Origin: Alphaproteobacteria bacterium
Lineage (GTDB): Bacteria > Pseudomonadota > Alphaproteobacteria > ATCC43930 > CGMCC-115725
Reading direction: 5' to 3'
DNA: 7,530 nucleotides
Assembly: GCA_030039775.1 (NCBI GenBank)
Contig: JASHUX010000379.1
Location: 1 to 7,530, forward strand
Shown here piece by piece: positions 1-7,530 of this stretch (the first letter of the stretch is position 1; the number at the start of each line of letters is the position of its first letter). Under the pieces are notes generated by a model. That model ran no database searches. It was not told the origin of the DNA and saw nothing but the letters and a program-made list of their open reading frames with translations. A program made the translations under genes and the position numbers.

Positions 1-2889
<2,889 letters not shown>

Positions 2890-2986
2890 TAGTCTTGGTT
2901 AATTCGTGCCGCGCCAGTGGCAAAATCCGGGTGGAGGCCCGGCCGGTAATCGACCTTTTTCACGTGTTGGGGGAAGAGCTTTCCTC
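2890..2986 (+). promoter_or_regulatory. carB-greA intergenic leader, no firm promoter
   Basis: This 97-base gap holds the greA ribosome-binding site. I see no convincing sigma-70 pair: TTAATT (2899-2904) and CAAAAT (2921-2926) are 16 bases apart but match the consensus poorly. A short CCGGG/CCCGG inverted repeat (2927-2931 and 2938-2942) lies 13 bases before a run of five T (2956-2960), which is too weak and too far away to call an intrinsic terminator. A CACGTG palindrome occurs at 2961-2966. The gap is long enough for greA to have its own promoter, but read-through from carB is equally possible. Confidence 0.3.
2969..2978 (+). promoter_or_regulatory. Ribosome-binding site of greA
   Basis: A purine-only GGGGGAAGAG block ends 8 bases before the ATG at 2987. 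It decides the start: the frame is open further upstream, to a GTG at 2906, but that extension has no GreA homology, while the protein from 2987 begins exactly where GreA proteins begin. Confidence 0.7.
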
Positions 2987-3460
2987 ATGGCAAAAATTCC
3001 AATGACCGCCGCCGGGTTCAACCGGCTTCAGGACGAATTGAAGCGTCTCAAGGCGACCGATCGGCCGTCCGTGATCAAGGCGCTCGCCGAGGCGCGCGAG
3101 CACGGCGATATATCCGAAAACGCCGAGTATCACGCGGCACGCGAGCGCCAGAGCTTCATCGAGGGGCGCCTCGCCGAACTCGAAGACAAGATCGCGCGCG
3201 CGGAGGTGATCGACGTCTCGAAGCTTTCAGGCAAGCAAGTCAAGTTCGGCGCCACGGTCACGCTCGAGGACGAGGAGACCGAGGAAAAAAACATCTATCA
3301 GATCGTCGGCGAGGACGAGGCCGATATCAGCAAGGGCCGCCTGTCGGTAACGTCGCCGCTGGCGCGCGCGCTGATCGGCAAAGGCGTCGGCGAATCGGTC
3401 GAGGTTTCGACGCCGCGCGGGGCCCGCTCTTACGAGGTGGTCCGCGTCGCGTTCAAGTGA
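2987..3460 (+). CDS. greA: Transcription elongation factor GreA
   Basis: GreA enters the secondary channel of backtracked RNA polymerase and stimulates its intrinsic RNA cleavage, rescuing stalled elongation complexes. The 157-residue product is the normal family length. The N-terminal part (about 1-75) is the antiparallel coiled coil, starting [11 protein letters not shown]. Its tip carries the GreA signature [18 protein letters not shown] with the acidic pair D41 and E44, which in E. coli help hold the catalytic magnesium. The C-terminal part (about 80-157) is the FKBP-like domain, with [26 protein letters not shown] and [13 protein letters not shown]. The start at 2987 fits both the family N-terminus and the purine-rich ribosome-binding site. 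greA follows carB on the same strand and converges with the quinone oxidoreductase gene, 18 bases separating the two stops. A 10-bp inverted repeat covers its stop codon. Nothing suggests loss of function. Confidence 0.98.
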   Translation: MAKIPMTAAGFNRLQDELKRLKATDRPSVIKALAEAREHGDISENAEYHAARERQSFIEGRLAELEDKIARAEVIDVSKLSGKQVKFGATVTLEDEETEEKNIYQIVGEDEADISKGRLSVTSPLARALIGKGVGESVEVSTPRGARSYEVVRVAFK

Positions 3461-3469
3461 CGCGACGCG
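3443..3469. terminator. Perfect 10-bp inverted repeat over the greA stop, between convergent genes
   Basis: The arms CGCGTCGCGT (3443-3452) and ACGCGACGCG (3460-3469) are exact reverse complements around a 7-base loop (3453-3459). In RNA a U-G pair could lengthen the stem to 11. The greA stop TGA (3458-3460) lies in the loop and first arm base, and the oxidoreductase stop is at 3479-3481. Neither direction has a U-tract after the stem, so this is not a canonical intrinsic terminator. A bidirectional transcript-end or 3'-protecting hairpin between convergent genes is my inference. Confidence 0.5.
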
Positions 3470-3478
3470 CCACGTTAC

Positions 3479-4453
3479 TCAGACCACAAACACCGTCGAG
3501 CCGGTGGTCTTGCGCGCCTGCAGATCGGCATGCGCTTTGGCGGCGTCCTTCAGCGGATAGGTCTGGCTGACCACGATCTTGACCTTGCCCGACAGCACCA
3601 CGTCGAACAGGTTCTTCGCCATCGCCACCAGATCCTCGCGCTTGGCGCCGTAGGTCTGCAACGTCGGCCGCTGCACGTAGAGCGAGCCTTTCGCCGCCAA
3701 AATGCCGAGATCGACCGGCGGAATCTTCCCCGAGGCCTGCCCGAAGTTGATCAGGAATCCATGCGGCCGGATGCAGTCGAGCGATTTCATGAAGGTGTCC
3801 TTGCCGACGCCGTCATAGACGGCGGGGCATTTGGCGCCTTTGGTGATCTCACCGACCTTCGCGACGAAATCCTCCTTGTTGTAGTCGATTACATGGTCGT
3901 AGCCGTGATCGCGGGCCAGCTTGACCTTGGCGGCGCCGCCGACCGTGCCGATCACGGTCGCGCCCTTGGCCTTCGCCCATTGGCCGAAGATCAACCCCAC
4001 GCCGCCCGCCGCGGCATGGAACAGCACCGTGTCGCCCTTTTGGATGTTGTAGCTGCGGTTGACGAGATATTCGGTGGTGAGGCCTTTCAGCATCATCGCC
4101 GCCGCGGTCTGATCCGAAATCCCGTCGGGGATTTTGACCAGACGCGCCGCCGGGACGAGCCGCGCCTCGGAATAGGCGCCGAGCGGGGCCGAGCCGTACG
4201 CAACGCGATCGCCGACCTTGAGATCGGTGACGCCCGGCCCGACTTCCTCGATCACCCCGGCCGCCTCGCCGCCCAACGGGCTCGGCATCGGCATCGGGTA
4301 GAGGCCGCTGCGCTGATAGGTGTCGACGAAATTGAGGCCGACCGCGGTATGCCGCATGCGCACCTCGCCCTGGCCCGGCTTGCCGAGATCGAGCTCTTCC
4401 CAGCGCAATACCTCCGCCCCGCCGGTTTCGTGAAAGCGAATGACATGAACCAT
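3479..4453 (-). CDS. NAD(P)H:quinone oxidoreductase, zinc-independent MDR family
   Basis: The product is a cytosolic medium-chain reductase of the QOR/zeta-crystallin type, expected to use NADPH to reduce quinones or related enones. It has 324 residues, against about 327 for E. coli Qor. The N-terminal catalytic domain has GLNFVDTYQRSGLYP (39-53, with N41 and D44 of the Qor active site) and the zeta-crystallin stretch GEAAGVIEEVGPGVTDLKVG (62-81). The Rossmann domain has AAAGGVG (147-153) for the dinucleotide. The cysteine ligands of zinc-dependent alcohol dehydrogenases are absent. The start MVHVIRFHETGG fits the family and has GGGAGG 10 bases upstream. The frame stays open far upstream (to 5050), but that part overlaps SemiSWEET and the amidase in another frame and is not real. 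It lies 59 bases downstream of SemiSWEET on the same strand, perhaps as the last gene of that operon. The true electron acceptor is unknown. Confidence 0.95.
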   Translation of the reverse strand: MVHVIRFHETGGAEVLRWEELDLGKPGQGEVRMRHTAVGLNFVDTYQRSGLYPMPMPSPLGGEAAGVIEEVGPGVTDLKVGDRVAYGSAPLGAYSEARLVPAARLVKIPDGISDQTAAAMMLKGLTTEYLVNRSYNIQKGDTVLFHAAAGGVGLIFGQWAKAKGATVIGTVGGAAKVKLARDHGYDHVIDYNKEDFVAKVGEITKGAKCPAVYDGVGKDTFMKSLDCIRPHGFLINFGQASGKIPPVDLGILAAKGSLYVQRPTLQTYGAKREDLVAMAKNLFDVVLSGKVKIVVSQTYPLKDAAKAHADLQARKTTGSTVFVV

Positions 4454-4463
4454 GATGATGCCG

Positions 4464-4469
4464 CCTCCC
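4464..4469 (-). promoter_or_regulatory. Ribosome-binding site of the quinone oxidoreductase
   Basis: On the minus strand, GGGAGG lies 10 bases before the ATG at 4453. It fixes this start over any upstream codon of the long open frame, and it shows that the gene can be translated independently of SemiSWEET. Confidence 0.7.
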
Positions 4470-4501
4470 GTTATCTGCCGCGACATTAGCGGCCCCGGCC
4501 G

Positions 4502-4526
4502 TACCGGGGAAGTCACTCCCCCGGTA
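4502..4526 (-). repeat. 8-bp inverted repeat with the SemiSWEET stop codon in its loop
   Basis: The arms TACCGGGG (4502-4509) and CCCCGGTA (4519-4526) are exact reverse complements around a 9-base loop (4510-4518). The SemiSWEET stop (complement of 4513-4515) lies inside the loop. On the minus-strand RNA this gives a stable GC-rich hairpin between SemiSWEET and the quinone oxidoreductase. No U-tract follows, so full intrinsic termination is doubtful; partial termination or mRNA-end protection is possible. An 8-bp match in high-GC DNA could also be chance. Confidence 0.4.
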
Positions 4527-4794
4527 TGGCGCCGCCGCGTCGGGTGCGCAGCTTGACGTAGAGAATGACCAGAACCAGCAGGAGTGTGACGCCGTTGGCC
4601 CCGACGATCGGCGCTTCGCGCAGCCACAGCCCATAGATCAGCCACAGGAATGTGCCGCCGCTGAAGATGGTCAGCCAACCCATCGAAATGTCTTCGGCCT
4701 CGCGCGTCCGCCACGTTTTCACGACCTGCGGCACAAAGGCGAGGGTCGTGCAAACCCCGGCGGCAAGGCCGACAACATTGGCGGGATCGATCAT
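4513..4794 (-). CDS. SemiSWEET sugar transporter (MtN3/PQ-loop family)
   Basis: SemiSWEETs are small three-helix inner-membrane proteins that form homodimers and carry sugars by facilitated diffusion. This one has 93 residues, a normal length. Three hydrophobic segments are visible: about 5-25, 38-58 and 62-82. The first ends in the PQ motif (P22-Q23, FVPQVVKTWRTREAEDIS). W51 and N67 are 16 residues apart, the spacing I recall for the sugar-binding Trp/Asn pair of structurally studied SemiSWEETs, so the binding pocket appears intact. The tail is basic (KLRTRRGG). The ATG overlaps the amidase stop as ATGA, and no Shine-Dalgarno sequence precedes it, so translation probably depends on ribosomes finishing the amidase. 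Bacterial members differ in substrate (sucrose and glucose are known cases), and the sugar, or other small solute, is not predictable here. Its place in an amidase/oxidoreductase operon hints at exchange of a catabolic substrate or product. Confidence 0.93.
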   Translation of the reverse strand: MIDPANVVGLAAGVCTTLAFVPQVVKTWRTREAEDISMGWLTIFSGGTFLWLIYGLWLREAPIVGANGVTLLLVLVILYVKLRTRRGGAIPGE

Positions 4795-6083
4795 GGGCCG
4801 GCGACGATCGCTTCGCAGCCCATCGCCAACGACAGCAGCGCTTCGTCATTGCCGCCGACCGCCGACAATAGGAGCCCGGTCGGCATGCCGTCGTCATCGA
4901 AGCCGCTCGGCAACGAGACGCCGCACCAATCGAGGAAATTACCGAGACTGGTGTTGCGCAAAAGACGGGCGTTGGTCGCAAAGAAGCGCTCGTCGTCACG
5001 CTCCAGCGGCGCGATCGGCGGCGCCACGAGCGGCGCCGTCGGAAACGCAACGAAGGCGCCGGCGAGACGTGCCGCCGTCTCGGCGATCAGTCTGCGCCGC
5101 AGAAAAGAAATCGAGAGGTAGTCGGTCAGTTCGATTTGTGCTCCGGTCCGCAGCCGCGCGACGACGCGTCGGTCCATGCGATCCGCGGCGTCGCTATCGA
5201 GCCGCCCCCGATGGATCGTGTATGCTTCCGCCGCCAGGATGATCCCGCGCCTGTCCCCCAAGCGCATCAACGCGTCGAACGCCGGCAGCGCCGCGCGCTC
5301 GATAGCCGCGCCGGCTTGCGCCAATCGCTCGATCGCCGCCTCGAAATTCGCTAGCACCGCCGGCGCGCAATCCTCGAGCACGACATTGGTTGGCACGAGG
5401 ATGCGAACGCCGGACGGCGAATGCGCTTGCAGCGGCACCGGCCTGTCCCCACGCATCGCCCCGGCAACCTGCGCCGCTTCGACGACGGTGCGGCTGAAGA
5501 TGCCGAGCGAATCCAGGGTCGGCGACAGCGGAAACACACCCGCCATCGGATAGCGCCCGACCGTCGATTTGTAACCGACAACGCCGTTGAGCGCCGCCGG
5601 CAACCGGACCGAACCGCCGGTGTCGGTACCGATCGCGACCGGCACCAGGCCGCGGGCCACCGCGACCGCCGATCCCGACGACGAACCGCCCGGCACGCGC
5701 GGTTCCGTGCCGTGGGCGTTGCGCGGCGTGCCGTAATGCGGATTGAGGCCGATGCCCGAATAGGCGAACTCGGTCATGTTGGTCGCACCGACGCACACCA
5801 TGCCGGCCTTGGCTAGATTGGCGACGGCGGGCGCATCGCGCTGGGCCGGCGGGTCGTCCTCCAGCACGACCGATCCGGCGCGCGTCGTCAGACCCTTCAG
5901 ATCGAACAGATCCTTCCACGCCACCGGAACGCCGTCGAGCGGGCCGAGCGATTGGCCGCGTTGTTTCGACGCTCGGGCCTCGTCCAACGCGCGGTCGCGC
6001 GTGACTCGCGTGAAAACCGCTTTGTCCTCGCAGGCGGCTATCCGCGCCAGGTTCTCTTCGGCAACGGCGACTGGGTCGGTCAT
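4791..6083 (-). CDS. Amidase-signature family hydrolase
   Basis: This is a predicted cytosolic amidase that cleaves a carboxamide to acid plus ammonia or amine by the Ser-cisSer-Lys mechanism. All three catalytic residues are visible in the 430-residue product: K57 in VAWKDLFD, S134 in PGGSSSGSAVAVA and nucleophile S158 in GTDTGGSVRLPAALNG. The 24-residue S134-S158 spacing is that of the family (131/155 in malonamidase E2). The C-terminal NFLDWCGVSLPSGFDDDGMP stretch is also typical. The start has GGAGG 4 bases upstream and overlaps the oxidoreductase stop as ATGA. The N-terminus is short: the first helix usual in this family is mostly absent, and upstream in-frame codons do not supply it. 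A role as GatA is unlikely, since no gatB or gatC is nearby and the sequence looks more like the stand-alone AtzF/mandelamidase-type enzymes. The substrate is unknown. Confidence 0.95.
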   Translation of the reverse strand: MTDPVAVAEENLARIAACEDKAVFTRVTRDRALDEARASKQRGQSLGPLDGVPVAWKDLFDLKGLTTRAGSVVLEDDPPAQRDAPAVANLAKAGMVCVGATNMTEFAYSGIGLNPHYGTPRNAHGTEPRVPGGSSSGSAVAVARGLVPVAIGTDTGGSVRLPAALNGVVGYKSTVGRYPMAGVFPLSPTLDSLGIFSRTVVEAAQVAGAMRGDRPVPLQAHSPSGVRILVPTNVVLEDCAPAVLANFEAAIERLAQAGAAIERAALPAFDALMRLGDRRGIILAAEAYTIHRGRLDSDAADRMDRRVVARLRTGAQIELTDYLSISFLRRRLIAETAARLAGAFVAFPTAPLVAPPIAPLERDDERFFATNARLLRNTSLGNFLDWCGVSLPSGFDDDGMPTGLLLSAVGGNDEALLSLAMGCEAIVAGP

Positions 6084-7530
6084 CGCACCTCCGCCGGCGC
6101 CAAAGCGGCGCGCCCGAGAATCATATCCGATGCTTTCTCGGCGATCATGATGGTCGGGGCGTTGGTATTGCCGCCGATGATGGTCGGCATCACCGAGGCA
6201 TCGACGACGCGCAAGGCATTGACGCCCCGCACCTTCAATTGCGCGTCGACCACGGCCTCCCGACCAACCCCCATCTGGCAGGTGCCGACCGGATGGAATG
6301 CGGTGCGCACGTCCGAGCGGATGAAGGTGTCGAGCTGATCGTCGGACTGCGCCTGCTCGCCCGGCGCCGCCTCGCGTTCGATCAGCGGCGCCAACGGTCC
6401 GCTCTTCACCAGCTCGCGGGCGATGCGGATCGCAGCGCGTAGCGGCAGGTAATCGCTTTTCTCAGCCAACAGATTGAACGTGATGCGCGGTTTCGCCATC
6501 GGATCGGCGGAGCGCAGCTTGATCCAGCCGCGGCTGTCGGGATGCAGCAGCACCGCGCGGATCGACAGGTACTGTCCGTCGGGCTTGCGCCAGCCGGGGA
6601 ACCAAAGCTTCGCGAACAGCCGCACCGGCGAGATCAGGAATTGCAGGTCCGGCCGCTCCAGCCCTTCGCGCGACCGGACGAACAGCATGCCGGTCACCGG
6701 CAAGCCAGCGAGCGTGCCCGTGCCCGTCGCCGCCCATTGCACCAGCGACCGCGCCACGCGATCGACGCGTAATTGATTGACGAACGTGATCGGCCGGTTG
6801 AGCAACACGTCGATCCCGGTCGAGGCATGGTCCTGAAGATTGCGCCCGACGCCGGGCAGATCGACTAGCGGCTTGATGCCGTTCGCCCGCAGCTCGTCCG
6901 CCGGGCCGATGCCCGACAGCATCAGCAGATGCGGCGAGTTGATCGCGCCGCCGGACAGGATCACTTCGCGATTGGCGCGGACGACCGTGTTGCGTTCGCC
7001 TTGCACATATTCGACGCCGCCGGCCCGGCCGCCTTCCATGACCACGCGCACGGCATGCGCATTGGTCTCGACAATCAGGTTCGGCCGGTTCCTTGCCGGC
7101 CGCAGGAACGTCACCGCGGTGCTGCCGCGTCGTCCGCCCTTGGTGGTGAAGTCGGGCACGCCGAAGCCTTCGGGCTGCGCGCCGTGGAAATCCTCCGTCT
7201 CGGGATGGCCCGCCGCAACCGCGGCGCCGCGGATCAGATCGTAAAGCTTGTGCGTCTTGTCGTGACGCGACACATGCAGCGGCCCGCTGCCGCCGTGATA
7301 CGTGCCCTCGCCGCGCCAGTCGCTTTCGAGCCGACGGTAGTACGGCAGGATGTCGGCATAGCTCCATCCGGCATTGCCAAGCTGCCGCCATTGGTCGTAG
7401 TCGCGCGGATGGCCGCGCGAATAGAGCATGCCGTTGATCGAGGACGAGCCGCCCAAGAGCTTGCCGCGCGGCACCGGAATGAAGCGGCCGTTGAGATTGG
7501 GTTCGGGCTCGCCGTCATAACCCCAACCGT
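6080..7530 (-). CDS. GMC-family FAD oxidoreductase (choline dehydrogenase-like), 5'-truncated by the window edge
   Basis: GMC flavoenzymes oxidise alcohols, from choline to aliphatic and polymer-derived alcohols, passing electrons to oxygen, quinones or other acceptors. The frame is open to the window edge and shows 482 residues. About 70-75 N-terminal residues, including the GxGxxG FAD-binding loop, lie outside. Fragment numbering: GMC signature 1 (PRGKLLGGSSSINGMLYSRG) at 20-39; signature 2 (GGAINSPHLLMLSGIGP) at about 193-209; C-terminal FHPVGTCQMG with catalytic H412; and GGNTNAPTIMIAEKASDMI with N456. The 44-residue His-Asn spacing equals that of choline oxidase (466/510), placing it in the His/Asn group. 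The GTG at 7474 is not the start: homologous sequence (DGEPEPNLNGRFIP) continues before it. Its stop overlaps the amidase start, so it heads or sits inside an operon continuing beyond the window. General homology alone does not support calling it BetA. Confidence 0.95.
   Translation of the reverse strand, partial: GWGYDGEPEPNLNGRFIPVPRGKLLGGSSSINGMLYSRGHPRDYDQWRQLGNAGWSYADILPYYRRLESDWRGEGTYHGGSGPLHVSRHDKTHKLYDLIRGAAVAAGHPETEDFHGAQPEGFGVPDFTTKGGRRGSTAVTFLRPARNRPNLIVETNAHAVRVVMEGGRAGGVEYVQGERNTVVRANREVILSGGAINSPHLLMLSGIGPADELRANGIKPLVDLPGVGRNLQDHASTGIDVLLNRPITFVNQLRVDRVARSLVQWAATGTGTLAGLPVTGMLFVRSREGLERPDLQFLISPVRLFAKLWFPGWRKPDGQYLSIRAVLLHPDSRGWIKLRSADPMAKPRITFNLLAEKSDYLPLRAAIRIARELVKSGPLAPLIEREAAPGEQAQSDDQLDTFIRSDVRTAFHPVGTCQMGVGREAVVDAQLKVRGVNALRVVDASVMPTIIGGNTNAPTIMIAEKASDMILGRAALAPAEVR
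6088..6092 (-). promoter_or_regulatory. Ribosome-binding site of the amidase inside the oxidoreductase 3' end
   Basis: On the minus strand, GGAGG lies 4 bases before the amidase ATG at 6083, within the last codons of the oxidoreductase. The spacing is short but usable. It supports the overlapping start despite the short N-terminus of the amidase. Confidence 0.6.

Noticed and set aside
2906..2986. Upstream GTG start for greA adding 27 residues
   Set aside because: The added residues have no GreA homology, and the ribosome-binding site lies just before the ATG at 2987.
3530..4489. A 319-codon plus-strand frame opposite the quinone oxidoreductase
   Set aside because: It is antisense to a gene with intact motifs, and its composition is that of a shadow frame with no recognisable domain.
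3479..5050. Quinone oxidoreductase frame open to 5050, giving a 523-residue protein
   Set aside because: The extra 199 residues overlap SemiSWEET and the amidase in another frame and resemble nothing. Family homology and the GGGAGG site place the start at 4453.
7472..7474. GTG as the start of the GMC oxidoreductase
   Set aside because: In-frame homologous sequence continues to the window edge, and a start here would leave out the FAD-binding N-terminus.

Overview
The window reads as chromosomal DNA of a high-GC alphaproteobacterium. This rests on the wording of CarB and GreA, the carB-greA adjacency that is common in that class, and the quinone oxidoreductase and SemiSWEET types present. I would not go below class level from this sequence. 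There are no tRNA or rRNA genes, CRISPR repeats, insertion sequences or signs of phage. Coding density is very high, with no gene-free stretch over 100 bases.

Layout. Plus strand, 1-2889: carB, the large subunit of carbamoyl-phosphate synthase, lacking about 118 N-terminal residues that lie before the window. A 97-base gap follows, then greA (2987-3460), the transcript-cleavage factor. Minus strand, read right to left from the window edge: the 3' part of a GMC-family FAD oxidoreductase (7530-6080), an amidase-signature hydrolase (6083-4791), a SemiSWEET sugar transporter (4794-4513) and, after 59 bases, a zinc-free quinone oxidoreductase (4453-3479). greA and the quinone oxidoreductase converge with only 18 bases between their stop codons.

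How the genes relate. carB and greA are housekeeping genes for pyrimidine/arginine precursor supply and for transcription. The minus-strand genes look like an accessory metabolic operon. The oxidoreductase/amidase and amidase/SemiSWEET pairs each overlap by ATGA, which indicates co-transcription and translational coupling. A small sugar carrier, an amide hydrolase and an alcohol oxidase or dehydrogenase together suggest uptake or efflux and breakdown of a small polar compound, but the substrate cannot be read from the sequence. Two GC-rich perfect inverted repeats sit at gene ends, one over the greA stop and one over the SemiSWEET stop. Neither is followed by a U-tract.

Most of the window is ordinary. 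The parts most worth a second look are the overlapping three-gene unit and the two stop-codon hairpins.
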